64,000 nt of DNA from Saprospiraceae bacterium (GCA_028285545.1 JANQPA010000065.1:36876-100875); one strand, 5' to 3'; shown: positions 1 through 9,550, numbered from the stretch's first letter. The notes: generated from the sequence alone by a model not told the origin. Made by a program: numbers and translations.

Positions 1-348
1 TTCCAAAAATTTGTCAATGGCCTGGACAAAACGATCAAAAAGTATGGGCTTTAACAAATAATCGACTGCATTTAATTCAAATCCTTCAACAGCATAATTC
101 CTGAAGGCAGTGGTGAATATAACCTTTGGTTTTTTCTCTAGGCTTTTAAAAAACTCAGTACCCTTAATCAGCGGCATTTCGATGTCTAGAAAAATTAGGT
201 CAATAGTTTCTTGCTGTAACACAGTACGAGCCTCTAATGCATTGGCACAGGAAGCAATTAATTCAAATTCATCCAAATGAGCCAGGTGCCTGGCCAGGAG
301 CTCTCTAGCCAATTCCTCATCATCCACAATTATACATTTATAAGCCAT
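1..348 (-). CDS. LytTR-family response regulator, partial (receiver domain only)
   Basis: Reading from the ATG at 348 towards the window edge gives an open frame of 116 residues without a stop, so the gene continues outside. It starts MAYKCIIVDDEELA, with the acidic pair of a CheY-like receiver; the phospho-acceptor Asp is about residue 55 in LIFLDIEMP, and the switch Thr and Lys lie in VIFTTAF and LLKP. The LytTR DNA-binding domain is inferred from the kinase partner and from the complete paralogue at 42752-43489; it is not visible here. The start overlaps the end of the kinase gene by 11 bases, indicating translational coupling. Its targets are unknown. Confidence 0.9.
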   Translation of the reverse strand, partial: MAYKCIIVDDEELARELLARHLAHLDEFELIASCANALEARTVLQQETIDLIFLDIEMPLIKGTEFFKSLEKKPKVIFTTAFRNYAVEGFELNAVDYLLKPILFDRFVQAIDKFLE

Positions 349-1396
349 TGGATTTTAGTTTAAGAATGACGGAATAGCTTTCCTTTTTTTCGTTTACCGT
401 TAAAGTATAGTTTTTTGGATATAAGATGTCTAATTGCTGTTGAATATTTTGTAGCCCTATTGATGGACTTTTATTGATGTCATTGTATTGTTTGTGAAGG
501 GGTTTGGAATTGTATACTTTAAATAAAATTTCTTCTTCGGAAGCTTGTAGTGTAATATTTAAAGTAGCCGTTTTAATTTCTTCTTTAACTCCATGTTTGA
601 AAGCATTTTCCACAAAGGTTAGCAGGATGAGAGGAGCAATTTTTATACCCTTACTCATCTTGTAATCAAAATCAACTTCCAGTCTTTTTCCGTAGCGAAT
701 TTTTTCCAGTTCAAGATAATTATTGATTAGAGTAATCTCATCTGCAAGGGCTACAAATTTGTCATTGCAGTGATACAACATATAATCCAGGATAGAAGAA
801 AGCTTGGCAATCACTTCAGGAGTTTGATCTGATTTTTTGAGGGCTAGAGTGTATAGGTTATTAAGGGTGTTAAAAAGAAAATGAGGATTCAACTGATTTT
901 TGAGTAGATTCAATTCAGTGGTTTTCTTTTGTTCCCGAAGGATGATCACTTCTTTTTGATCTCTATAATATTTTATGGTAATTAAAATTACGGCAGGAAG
1001 AATAAACCAGGATAATTCATTGAGAAAAAAGCTAAGGTCAAAAAAACGCTGAGACAAATCAAACTTTGGAGCAGGGCCTAAATATTTGGGATCATAATAA
1101 TAATATCGGATAGCTGTATAGAATACATAGTGAAAATATATCCAACCTAAGGTAATGAGGGTGAAAAGAATCCTTTTATTCTTATTTAAAAAATAGGGGA
1201 CGAATATTAAAAGTATGACATAGGTTAATATAATCTGCAATATGATTTTGATCAAATACCTCTCGGTCAAAGCTATTTTATCGTCAAAAAAATTCCAATT
1301 GGAACTCATATAATAAAGAAAGATAAGCAGCCAAAAGAGAATATGGGTACTTACAACTTTATTGGATAGCCAATTTCGGATTTTTTGAAAGATCAT
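338..1396 (-). CDS. LytS/YehU-type sensor histidine kinase
   Basis: Inner-membrane kinase of the His_kinase (PF06580) class, 352 residues. About four hydrophobic segments lie near residues 17-35, 48-70, 76-96 and 124-142, followed by a charged linker. The phospho-acceptor motif LNPHFLFNTLNNLY is at about 169-182 (His172), the ATPase N box VENAFKHG at about 262-269 and a GLQN G-box near 314. There is no periplasmic sensor domain, so the signal is probably membrane-associated. It overlaps the downstream LytTR regulator by 11 bases, forming a two-gene operon. It is clearly paralogous to the kinase at 41697-42767. Confidence 0.95.
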   Translation of the reverse strand: MIFQKIRNWLSNKVVSTHILFWLLIFLYYMSSNWNFFDDKIALTERYLIKIILQIILTYVILLIFVPYFLNKNKRILFTLITLGWIYFHYVFYTAIRYYYYDPKYLGPAPKFDLSQRFFDLSFFLNELSWFILPAVILITIKYYRDQKEVIILREQKKTTELNLLKNQLNPHFLFNTLNNLYTLALKKSDQTPEVIAKLSSILDYMLYHCNDKFVALADEITLINNYLELEKIRYGKRLEVDFDYKMSKGIKIAPLILLTFVENAFKHGVKEEIKTATLNITLQASEEEILFKVYNSKPLHKQYNDINKSPSIGLQNIQQQLDILYPKNYTLTVNEKKESYSVILKLKSNGL

Positions 1397-1407
1397 AAAT
1401 AATTATT

Positions 1408-1447
1408 AAAATGTATGGAAGCTGCCTTAGCAGCTTCCATACATTTT
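1408..1447 (-). terminator. Perfect 18-bp inverted repeat, terminator of the S41 gene
   Basis: Arms 1408-1425 and 1430-1447 are exact complements around a CTTA loop. The right arm reaches into the stop codon (1446-1448) of the protease gene upstream on this strand, and the hairpin separates it from the kinase start at 1396. It is placed and shaped like an intrinsic terminator, but no long T tract follows. Confidence 0.75.
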
Positions 1448-3371
1448 AGTTTTTTTCCTGTTCCTTTTCAAATTTAGCGACAATTTCTAAATGCTCCTCC
1501 AGGTCCCAGATGATTCCAAATCTTTCTTTGATATAAGGAGCCAGAGGAGGTAAGCCAATGTCGGCCCGTCGTTTGTCAACATTTTTAGGATCTTCCAGTG
1601 GCCATACATAAGTAGTCTTTGTTTCGGGATTGAATTTTATTTGACTACCATAAATTTGTTTTTTCCCTCGTTTGGAAGCAATACGATCTTCGAGGTAGGC
1701 CAGGTGACGAGCTTCGGCATCTCCTCTTTCGAGGGCGGCACGAAGCATAGGAGCATATTTAACCTGAGTCTCAAGGTCAGAATGTTGGATAACTAAAAAG
1801 AGTGTTCGATTCCCTTGTTTTCCAACTCGATCTGCACCAAGCCAGCCATATTCATCTAGTATTTTTTTCACTTTAACGATGTTTACGGCGTGATTTTCGT
1901 GAATGATCTTTTCCATTGACTTTGCTTGTGGCGATTCTAGGCCAAATTCTTTTCTCAGAGCCATTGCTTTTCGTATAGGATCTTGTTCGTCATGATATAC
2001 AGTATCCAAAAGGGCCCGAAGTTGATCAACGGGTACTTTTTTAACTTTCTTGGGTTTAATTTGCTTTTTTACAGACTCCAGGTTTCTTTGGAATCGTTCC
2101 AGACTTTCATGATTTTGTTCTTTGGCTAGCTTTACTGCTTTTTCGAAATTTTTTAAAGCAAGCTCCTGCTGGCCATTCTCTTGCAAAGCTTCTGCATAAC
2201 TGTCAAAGACATTGGGCGAGCTAGGATGAAGAAGGGTGTTGGATTTTAAAATAGCCAGAGCAGCAAGTGCTTTGTCGTCTCTTAAGTAATTATAGCCAAA
2301 AGAATTTATGTCATTCTCATTCATTAGTTCGGTCTTGACGATCTTTTCCAATAAGCCATGAATTTTTTCTTGCTCTTGTTGACTGATCTTTTTCCCATTT
2401 AAATCATCTAAAGCTTTCATTATGGGATCAAAATAAGAAGCCTTATATTTTAGAGCAGCTTCAGAAGCTAATTCTTTTGCTTTTTCCAGAGCCTCATCCT
2501 CAGGAACTTCTACATTTGGAATGACTCCAGTACCTTCCCAATTAGATTTGGTAACAGGATTTATGGACATGGCAAAAGGAATCCCAACCCTAAAGCCATT
2601 TCCAATATTATGCGTTCTGGTTGGATGGGCTCCTCCACGGGTAATGGCCCCAACGATGGTTGCTCTTTTACGTGCTTGCATGGTATACGGAAGACCTTCG
2701 GCGGCGGAGAAAGTTCGGGAACTGGTCAGTATGAAAACGGGAACATCTAGTCTTTTTTTTCCTTCTACTTCTACGGTCCAGTATTCATTAGTATGGTCAT
2801 TATATCTGGAATAAATACTGGTCAATAACATTCCTTTTTCAAAGAAATAGCTAGCCAGATATTGCACCATCATAGGGCTTCCGCCGCTGCTGTAGCGCAA
2901 ATCAATGATGATGGCATCGGCCATACTAAGCTGGGCCATCACGTCATCTATCAGCGGAAAAAAGCGGCCCCCTCCAAAAAAACGCATGTCAAAATAACCA
3001 ACATTGTTTTCAAAATATTGGAAACCATTGATCATGGGCCTATAATATCGAGCTACATTCCGTAGGTAATTAGGCTCTGCATTAGGTCTTTCTCGGACTA
3101 CTCTTGGAGGATAAACCCCTAAATGATTGTCATTGGTAACCTTACGCATCTCCTGGGTAATGGCTCTTGCCAGGGCTTCTGGAGTAGAAAAATCATCGAA
3201 ATAATTTTCCTTCATTAATTTATCCAGATGAACATTCACTTCCTTGGCTTTATCCAGGAAAACATATTGCTCTTCCATGAGTTTTTTGACTTTGTCAATC
3301 AATTCCTCTGTTTTTTGAGCAAAATTGAATAGTGGTATTAGAAAGAGGGCGATAATTATAAAATGTCTCAC
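1446..3371 (-). CDS. Secreted S41 peptidase with C-terminal DUF6624 domain
   Basis: 641 residues. A signal peptide (about residues 1-19, ending FNFAQ) sends it to the periplasm or surface. The N-terminal half is an S41 (C-terminal processing/tricorn-core) protease: a beta segment with ADAIIIDLRYSSGG near 151-164, and the nucleophile region SRTFSAAEG with Ser222. No PDZ domain is evident, so it resembles the short retinol-binding-like S41 proteins. A TPR-like stretch lies around 370-430. Residues about 448-625 match DUF6624, with the conserved block around LFLVIQHSD and the later YGSQ motif. The substrate is unknown; the fusion is the unusual part. Confidence 0.9.
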   Translation of the reverse strand: MRHFIIIALFLIPLFNFAQKTEELIDKVKKLMEEQYVFLDKAKEVNVHLDKLMKENYFDDFSTPEALARAITQEMRKVTNDNHLGVYPPRVVRERPNAEPNYLRNVARYYRPMINGFQYFENNVGYFDMRFFGGGRFFPLIDDVMAQLSMADAIIIDLRYSSGGSPMMVQYLASYFFEKGMLLTSIYSRYNDHTNEYWTVEVEGKKRLDVPVFILTSSRTFSAAEGLPYTMQARKRATIVGAITRGGAHPTRTHNIGNGFRVGIPFAMSINPVTKSNWEGTGVIPNVEVPEDEALEKAKELASEAALKYKASYFDPIMKALDDLNGKKISQQEQEKIHGLLEKIVKTELMNENDINSFGYNYLRDDKALAALAILKSNTLLHPSSPNVFDSYAEALQENGQQELALKNFEKAVKLAKEQNHESLERFQRNLESVKKQIKPKKVKKVPVDQLRALLDTVYHDEQDPIRKAMALRKEFGLESPQAKSMEKIIHENHAVNIVKVKKILDEYGWLGADRVGKQGNRTLFLVIQHSDLETQVKYAPMLRAALERGDAEARHLAYLEDRIASKRGKKQIYGSQIKFNPETKTTYVWPLEDPKNVDKRRADIGLPPLAPYIKERFGIIWDLEEHLEIVAKFEKEQEKN

Positions 3372-3385
3372 GGCTTGTTTTTTTT

Positions 3386-3496
3386 GTAAAAAGTAGAAGG
3401 TATAAAGTAGAAAGATATAAAGTCATTGCATAGATAAACGTTTATCAAATCAATAATACTTGGAAATCCTTCTACATTTTACCTTTTTCCTTATAC
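3386..3496. repeat. Imperfect inverted repeat built from short purine-rich tandem units
   Basis: 3386-3414 contains successive GTAGAAGGTATAAA-like units. 3468-3496 carries the same units in the opposite orientation (CCTTCTAC, TTTACC, CCTTATAC). The two arms flank about 53 bases between the DUF6090 gene and the S41 gene. It is one of several such elements in the window. Confidence 0.55.
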
Positions 3497-3611
3497 TATT
3501 TTAACTATTGTTTTCCGGACAAAGGAAAGAAGAAATGAAGCCTAAATTCAAATTAGTAGACCGAGCCAGTTTTTACGCAAATAGAAAGGAGATTTTTGAA
3601 AATGAAGCTGC

Positions 3612-4346
3612 TTATCGAAGTTTTTCTAGTTCCTGATCAATATCTGCTACAATATCTAGCGCATACTTTAATTTTGGATAATATTGGAGATATAATAATT
3701 GTTTTTTCAAAGACGAAGCCATTTTAATTTTATAATGGATGTTTTCATCCTGTAGCAATTGATTGTACTTGTATTCCGGAATTATAAAGCCAGAAGTATC
3801 ATAACCTAAATATTCACTGACATCCTGATTTAAGAGTTTGTAGTGATCGTAGATTTGACTTTCATTTTCCAACTGCATTAAGTAGGTGTATTGAAACTCA
3901 TAAAGCCTGCTAATTTTAGCTCTTAATTCTTTATTTCGAATAATCGATAAACCCTTTTGCTTGGCTTCCTCAAAATGAGATTGATGTAGGGCTAAGTTAA
4001 GGTCGCCATGCGCAATGGAAATTAAATAAGTGGCAAGTATAGGAATGTAGGCTTTCTTTTGGACCAGGTGTTCCAGGAAAGCACTATCATTTTTGGTAGT
4101 TCTTTCATAGGTTCGGATATTAAAATTGATATCGGCCGTATCTTTTAGAATATCTCCTCGAATTCCTTCCAGGATCTCTATCTCTACTATCCTTTCTTTT
4201 CTAGTTTCATTCCAATTGTTGATTTGAAGGGCAATTAAAATTCCTAATACTACCAGGATGATTTCTCCCAATGCGTATTTTACAGTACTCCTTTTTTCCC
4301 CTTCCCTGAACTGTTTGTTCCGGATGTTTTTGAAAAATCTAAACAT
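3612..4346 (-). CDS. DUF6090 family membrane protein
   Basis: The chosen ATG at 4346 gives 244 residues beginning MFRFFKNIRNKQF; the longer frame to 4421 would need a GTG start and adds an untypical 25-residue head. The family signature is a basic N-terminus followed by KYALGEIILVVLGILIALQINNWNE (one membrane helix, about residues 22-42), then a helical C-terminal domain facing the periplasm with aromatic/charged heptads. DUF6090 proteins are common in Bacteroidota and have no assigned biochemical role. It stands alone. Confidence 0.85.
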   Translation of the reverse strand: MFRFFKNIRNKQFREGEKRSTVKYALGEIILVVLGILIALQINNWNETRKERIVEIEILEGIRGDILKDTADINFNIRTYERTTKNDSAFLEHLVQKKAYIPILATYLISIAHGDLNLALHQSHFEEAKQKGLSIIRNKELRAKISRLYEFQYTYLMQLENESQIYDHYKLLNQDVSEYLGYDTSGFIIPEYKYNQLLQDENIHYKIKMASSLKKQLLYLQYYPKLKYALDIVADIDQELEKLR

Positions 4347-4570
4347 TAGGTGCTTGGTTTTTTGAAAGCATTTTTCAGGCGAATGTTTTTTGAAATTAAT
4401 AAGGCGGGAGCAATAATTCACCTTTTATCGATAAAATGTAACTCTAGTAAGCCATAGGAATCCATTAAAAGTTTTAAGTGCCAACCATCACTATTTTTTC
4501 TATTGAACACATAACAATAGAAATTTTCAATGGCTAGAGCGAATTTGCAGCCAATTCAAATTCAAAAAAC

Positions 4571-5593
4571 ATGAAAGCAAGGCTCATTTTAGCTCTATTT
4601 CTATTGGTTGTTTGCGGCATTATTTTTTCCTTCAAAACTCACGATCAAAAAGGAACAGCCACTTTAGTTGAAGACGAAATGGTCAATTCTCAGGACAATA
4701 TTTCCAGAGTGCCAGATAGTGATGTTGGACAGATCCTATTTTTTAGATCCCTACGTCAGGGAAGTGGAGATCTGTATTTAATGGATGAACTTGGGGAAAA
4801 TGTACGAAAAATTGGCCAGTCAGGAAGCCGCCCTGACCATTATCCCAATTGGTCACCCGATGGGCAGTATATTACTTTTGAATCTTATCGAAGAGGAGGG
4901 TGGCGGATTTGGATTATGAAAGCAGATGGTTCTGAGGCGCGGAAGATTTTAGATGGGAGAAGGGGTACTTCTTCTTATGAGTTTGATCCTTCTTTTTCCA
5001 GTGATGGGAAAAGAATTTTCTTTGCATCTAATGGTGATATTTTTTCAGTAAAAAAAGATGGATCGGATCTTCAGCAGATTACAAAAACTCCTAATGTTTT
5101 TGAATATTGTCCCTATCAGTCACCGGATGGCCAAAAGATGTTATTTGTTTCAAGAGGACAAATTCATGTGATGAATATGGATGGTAGCAATCGTATTAAT
5201 TTGACTAAAAATGAGGAGATAATCGATTATGCTCCTGTCTGGTCACCGGATGGTCAAAAAATTCTTTACTACTCTACTATTTCTGGCAGCTTCGAATTAC
5301 ATATCATGAATGCTGATGGCAGCAACAAGCAGTTTTTATTGAATAAAGAGGAAATGAAAAAGCAGGGCTTTAGCAAAACCGCTTTTGTGGATGCATGGGA
5401 TAATAATTGGGGGGCTACTGAGCAGTATAAAGCCTCTTTTTCGCCCAATGGCCAAAAAATCGCCTTCAGCCGGAATGTAAGTGGCAACAGAGAAATTTTT
5501 ATTACTAACATTAATGGTTCTGGGATTAAAAGGCTAACGAATAATAAATTTCATGATGGATTCCCTATTTGGAGGCCAAAAGCAAAAAATTAA
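4571..5593 (+). CDS. Secreted TolB-like PD40 beta-propeller protein
   Basis: 340 residues with an N-terminal hydrophobic export or anchor segment (about 3-21). The rest is a series of PD40/WD40-like propeller blades, each with a W/F-S-P/S-D-G core: WSPDGQYITF, FSSDGKRIFF, QSPDGQKMLF, WSPDGQKILY and FSPNGQKIAF. The intervening blades end in MKADGSE/MNMDGSN motifs, as in TolB and the propeller of S9 peptidases. No peptidase domain follows, so it is probably a binding or scaffold protein. It is monocistronic, with its own terminator-like hairpin downstream. Confidence 0.85.
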   Translation: MKARLILALFLLVVCGIIFSFKTHDQKGTATLVEDEMVNSQDNISRVPDSDVGQILFFRSLRQGSGDLYLMDELGENVRKIGQSGSRPDHYPNWSPDGQYITFESYRRGGWRIWIMKADGSEARKILDGRRGTSSYEFDPSFSSDGKRIFFASNGDIFSVKKDGSDLQQITKTPNVFEYCPYQSPDGQKMLFVSRGQIHVMNMDGSNRINLTKNEEIIDYAPVWSPDGQKILYYSTISGSFELHIMNADGSNKQFLLNKEEMKKQGFSKTAFVDAWDNNWGATEQYKASFSPNGQKIAFSRNVSGNREIFITNINGSGIKRLTNNKFHDGFPIWRPKAKN

Positions 5594-5650
5594 AGTAGCT
5601 ACCTTTTGTAATCAGGGAAATATAATTGTCCGTACAGGCTCCTGAAGGAT

Positions 5651-5694
5651 GGTAGAAGTATATTGCATTATGGTATGTGCAATATACTTCTACC
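5651..5694 (+). terminator. Perfect 17-bp inverted repeat after the PD40 gene
   Basis: Arms 5651-5667 and 5678-5694 are exact complements around a 10-base loop, 57 bases after the stop codon. A few T residues follow (CTATTT). Confidence 0.65.
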
Positions 5695-5834
5695 CTATTT
5701 ACTTTCCACTATCAAAAAGCTGTAACCATAATGAATTTAAAGCCGTCATACCCTCGTCCTGTAGGGGTATTGACCTGTTCAGGGCATCCTAATGATATAA
5801 AGCTCTTGAAACAACACCGCTAAAATTAAATGTC

Positions 5835-8267
5835 ATGCTCAGGAATTACCTTATCACTTCTATTCGGAATTTGTGGAAATATCGTTTTTATTCATTTATT
5901 AATACAGTAGGATTGGCCGTAGGATTAACCTGCTTTATTTTCATCTTATTATATGTTCAGGATGAATTAAGCTTTGACAGGTTTCACGAAAAAGCGGATC
6001 AGATTTATCGAATAGATTTTGAAGGTTATGCTTTTGATCAGGAGCTGAATTTTGCTACCGTTGGTGCGCAGGTGGGCCCAATCATTCGAGAAGAATATCC
6101 CGAGATTGAAGAGGTTTGTCGTTTCCGGGAAAGAGGTACTTATACAGTGGCCTATGAAAATCAAAGTTTCAATGAATCAAGTTGGGTTTTTGCAGATTCT
6201 ACCTTTTTTGAGGTTTTTACCTTTAATCTGCTAAAAGGGGATCCGGAAAAAGTATTGGATGAACCAAATACCATTGTCATTACGGAACCAATGGCAAAAA
6301 AATATTTTGGTGCTGAAGATCCCATTGGTAAGAGCCTTCGAGCGGATAATCGCTTTTTATATCGAGTGACAGGTGTGATGGAAGAAATGCCCAGTAATTC
6401 ACATTTTGATTTTGATTTTATAGCGTCCCTTTCTTCTCTTCAGGAAAGCCAGAATCCCTCCTGGTTAAGTAATAATTTTCAAACCTATGTGGTCCTTAAA
6501 GAAGGAGCAAGTCCAGAAACTGTTAATGCTAAATTTGTAGACCTCCTACCCGCCTACATTGGTCCGGAAGTTGAACAATTCATGGGGAAAACCTATGATG
6601 ATATTCTTAGCGAGGGAAATTTCATAGAATACAATCTTTTTCCTTTGACAAAAATTCATCTGTATTCTGACAAGCAGGTACAGCTAGGTACTAGTGGAGA
6701 TATCCGATATGTTTATATTTTCTCTTTTATAGGCATTTTTATTCTTTTACTGGCCTGTATCAATTTCATCAACCTGGCTACGGCAAGATCTGCCACTCGT
6801 TCTCGAGAGGTAGGTATGCGAAAAGTAGTAGGGGCTCGAAGGCCTCAACTAATCATGCAGTTTTTGAGTGAATCCTTATTAATCACTTTATTTTCCCTTG
6901 CAATAGGGGGGGTACTTGTATTTTTCCTTTTGCCCCATTTCAATGATCTTTCTGGAAAAGTATTAACTATAGGAGAGGTTTTTACTCCTAAATTATTTGC
7001 TTTGATGTTTGGCCTGGTTGTTTTTGTAGGCTTGGCAGCGGGAAGTTATCCAGCGTTTCATCTATCTGCCTTTAAGCCGCTTGAAGCAATTCGTAGCTTG
7101 GGCTTCAAAAGAACCAGGCAGAAGATTTCATTACGTTCAGTACTGGTTGTTTTCCAATTTGCTATTACGATTGCTCTGATTGTAGGTACGATTATTATTT
7201 CTAACCAGCTGCAGTATATGCAAAATAAAAAGCTTGGCTATGAAAAAGATCAGATACTTATTTTGAATAATTTCTATACACTAGGAAATAACTGTCAACC
7301 ATTTAAGGAGGAAATATTAAAGAATCCAAGCGTTGTTAATGCTACTATAAGCGGGACCCTTCCAACGCCGTCCAGTAGTAATAACTCAGCTGTATTTTTA
7401 GGGCGTAATCCGGATCCTGATAAAACTCACGTTTTACGTTTGTTTACAGTAGATCATGATTATATTCCAACACTATCAATGGAAATGGTTAATGGTCGTG
7501 CCTTTTCAAGAGATTATCCATCTGATTCCAGCGGGATTATTTTAAATGAATCCGCTGTGGCTTTATTTGGACTGGAGGATCCGCTGGGTAAAGAGATCAG
7601 TACTTTTACAGGAGGAACTCCAGACAATCCCCAAATAACGACTACCAGAGTAATAGGAGTGGTGAAAAATTTCCACTATGAATCGCTCAGGAGTACCATA
7701 GGTCCATTGGCTATGTTTTTGGGACAGAACAGAGGAAAATTATCCATTAAAATCAGTACTGATAATGTGCCTGGATTTATTGGAGATTTAAACAAACAAT
7801 GGAATACGATGGGCCCTGGCCAGCCATTTGATTACACTTTTATGGAAGAAGATTTTGCAGCGGTATATGAGGCAGAATCCAGAATAGGCAACATCTTTTC
7901 GGTCTTTACCATTCTGGCTATTTTAATTGCTTGTTTGGGCTTATTTGGCTTAGCTACTTTTACGGCTGAGCAGCGCACTAAGGAGATGGGAATTCGAAAG
8001 GTAATAGGAGCTTCGGGTTCCAGAATTTTCTATATTTTGACTTTAGAAGTAGTAAAATGGGTATTGATTGCCAATGTCATTGCTCTTCCTTTGGCTTATT
8101 ATTTTATGAATAAATGGTTACAAGGTTTTGCTTATCCGGTAGGGCTTAGTTGGATGACTTTTGTAGGAGCTTTATTGATAGGGTTGATCATTGCGATCAT
8201 CACCGTGAGCTATCAAGCCATGCGAGTATCTACGATCAATCCTGCGAAGGCTTTAAAGCACGAATAG
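5835..8267 (+). CDS. FtsX/MacB-like ABC transporter permease
   Basis: 810 residues, the long Bacteroidota permease type with two MacB_PCD + FtsX halves. It opens MLRNYLITSIRNLWKYRFYSFINTVG, typical of the family, with a first membrane helix near 21-42. A large periplasmic domain follows, then three helices around 295-420 containing the NLATARSATRSREVGMRKVVGA coupling motif. The second half repeats this, with TKEMGIRKVIGAS near 715-727 and terminal helices ending in INPAKALKHE. No ATPase gene is adjacent, so it must use a MacB-type ATPase encoded elsewhere. The role (export or mechanotransmission) is inferred from the family. Confidence 0.93.
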   Translation: MLRNYLITSIRNLWKYRFYSFINTVGLAVGLTCFIFILLYVQDELSFDRFHEKADQIYRIDFEGYAFDQELNFATVGAQVGPIIREEYPEIEEVCRFRERGTYTVAYENQSFNESSWVFADSTFFEVFTFNLLKGDPEKVLDEPNTIVITEPMAKKYFGAEDPIGKSLRADNRFLYRVTGVMEEMPSNSHFDFDFIASLSSLQESQNPSWLSNNFQTYVVLKEGASPETVNAKFVDLLPAYIGPEVEQFMGKTYDDILSEGNFIEYNLFPLTKIHLYSDKQVQLGTSGDIRYVYIFSFIGIFILLLACINFINLATARSATRSREVGMRKVVGARRPQLIMQFLSESLLITLFSLAIGGVLVFFLLPHFNDLSGKVLTIGEVFTPKLFALMFGLVVFVGLAAGSYPAFHLSAFKPLEAIRSLGFKRTRQKISLRSVLVVFQFAITIALIVGTIIISNQLQYMQNKKLGYEKDQILILNNFYTLGNNCQPFKEEILKNPSVVNATISGTLPTPSSSNNSAVFLGRNPDPDKTHVLRLFTVDHDYIPTLSMEMVNGRAFSRDYPSDSSGIILNESAVALFGLEDPLGKEISTFTGGTPDNPQITTTRVIGVVKNFHYESLRSTIGPLAMFLGQNRGKLSIKISTDNVPGFIGDLNKQWNTMGPGQPFDYTFMEEDFAAVYEAESRIGNIFSVFTILAILIACLGLFGLATFTAEQRTKEMGIRKVIGASGSRIFYILTLEVVKWVLIANVIALPLAYYFMNKWLQGFAYPVGLSWMTFVGALLIGLIIAIITVSYQAMRVSTINPAKALKHE

Positions 8268-9501
8268 GGGATTTAAGTTTGGAATTTCCCAAAAGCAGAA
8301 TAAATAGAATCAGGCAAGCAGAAATAATGGATAGGGAAATACCGATACCCAATTGATCAGCCACAAAACCAAAAAGGATTGCTAACATTGAAGTGATAAT
8401 GGTACTATAAAATGACTGAGCCGAAATTACAGAGGTAAGCACCTCATTTGGCACATTATTAGATAAAATGCCCGTTAATATTGGTTTGCGGGCATTTTCT
8501 ATTAAGTAAATAATGATAAAACTCAAAAGGGCTGGTATCCACAACTGAAAATTCAGGAAAAGCCCTGAGACTAAGCCAGCAGCTAAGCCGGTGAGTAGTG
8601 TGAGCCTTGTAATGTTCCTCACCCTCATTTTTGAAATCATAAATGAAGCTTTTGAGGCTTGGGAGGTTAAAAGAAAAATAAGAAAATAAAGAAACCCTAT
8701 AATCAATCCGCTTTTTCTTTTGATATCAAAACCGGACAATATAGGAAAAAGGATGGCCACCTGAAGCATAACCAGCTGAATGTAATCTTTAATTGATTTG
8801 AGGTAGGAGGAATGAAGGGCAGCCGAATTAATGATTTGAAAAACTTTTCTGTTTCTTATGGCCTGGATAAAATCCTTCAAAACTAAATTGAATGAACGAG
8901 GCTTTCTTTTCTTTTTGGTTTTTAATGAAAAATTTAATGCTTGAGGATAAGTGAAAATATTGACAAAGTTTAACAAATAAGGGACAACAGAGCACAAGTA
9001 AATGATCCGGTAGCTACCTGAATACAACACCAATATTCCTGCAAATAAAGCTGAGACGGCCGATCCTTTTTGCGACCAGGATCGCGTATGTCCATAATAA
9101 TTGATTTTTTGATCTTCCCAACCCTTTATTTTTAAATAGTCCATGATCATCCCCTTATGAGTACCCGATCGGAAAGCATCCCCAATACCACTCAAGCTTA
9201 TCGCTAGTAATAACAAGCTAAAATTAGTAGAGATATAAAAGATTAAGAAAGAAAGGATATATAAAAAGAAGGCTGCAATTAAAGAACTTTTCCGACCGTA
9301 AGTATCTGCAATGATACCAGATGGGACCTCTAAGATATTGATGATGATTTCACGACTAGCATAAAGAATGCCTATTTGAGCAAAGGACACTCCATTTTCC
9401 AAAAAAAAGAGAAGCAAAAAGGCATCATGAAAGCGTAGGTTTTTTAAGAAACCATAGGCGCAGAATTTGAAGTATTGCTTGTCTTTTTGGAAGGTGGTCA
9501 T
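8236..9501 (-). CDS. MFS transporter
   Basis: 421 residues with about twelve hydrophobic segments. The motif A-like loop GIIADTYGRKSSLIAAF lies between helices 2 and 3 near residues 58-75, which is characteristic of major facilitator proteins. The N-terminus KDKQYFKFCAYGFLKNLRFHDAF resembles drug/sugar antiporter-like members. The substrate cannot be predicted. The last 32 bases overlap, convergently, the end of the permease gene on the other strand, so the two genes share 3' coding sequence and no intergenic terminator. Confidence 0.88.
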   Translation of the reverse strand: MTTFQKDKQYFKFCAYGFLKNLRFHDAFLLLFFLENGVSFAQIGILYASREIIINILEVPSGIIADTYGRKSSLIAAFFLYILSFLIFYISTNFSLLLLAISLSGIGDAFRSGTHKGMIMDYLKIKGWEDQKINYYGHTRSWSQKGSAVSALFAGILVLYSGSYRIIYLCSVVPYLLNFVNIFTYPQALNFSLKTKKKRKPRSFNLVLKDFIQAIRNRKVFQIINSAALHSSYLKSIKDYIQLVMLQVAILFPILSGFDIKRKSGLIIGFLYFLIFLLTSQASKASFMISKMRVRNITRLTLLTGLAAGLVSGLFLNFQLWIPALLSFIIIYLIENARKPILTGILSNNVPNEVLTSVISAQSFYSTIITSMLAILFGFVADQLGIGISLSIISACLILFILLLGNSKLKSPIRALKPSQD

Positions 9502-9512
9502 AGGTTTAAATT

Positions 9513-9545
9513 AAAAAAAATCCTCGCAGGGCGAGGATTTTTTTT
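9513..9545 (-). terminator. Strong intrinsic terminator of the epimerase gene
   Basis: 15-bp perfect stem: eight A, then TCCTCGC (9513-9527), loop AGG, then GCGAGGA and eight T (9531-9545). Its symmetry would allow it to work on both strands. On the minus strand it lies 5 bases after the stop at 9551. Confidence 0.9.
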
Positions 9546-9550
9546 AATTA

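Noticed and set aside
2521..3065. Open frames on the plus strand within the S41 gene
   Set aside because: They are shadows of the well-supported minus-strand gene and encode nothing recognisable.
3612..4421. Longer N-terminus of the DUF6090 protein from 4421
   Set aside because: It starts with GTG and adds an untypical segment; the ATG at 4346 fits the family.
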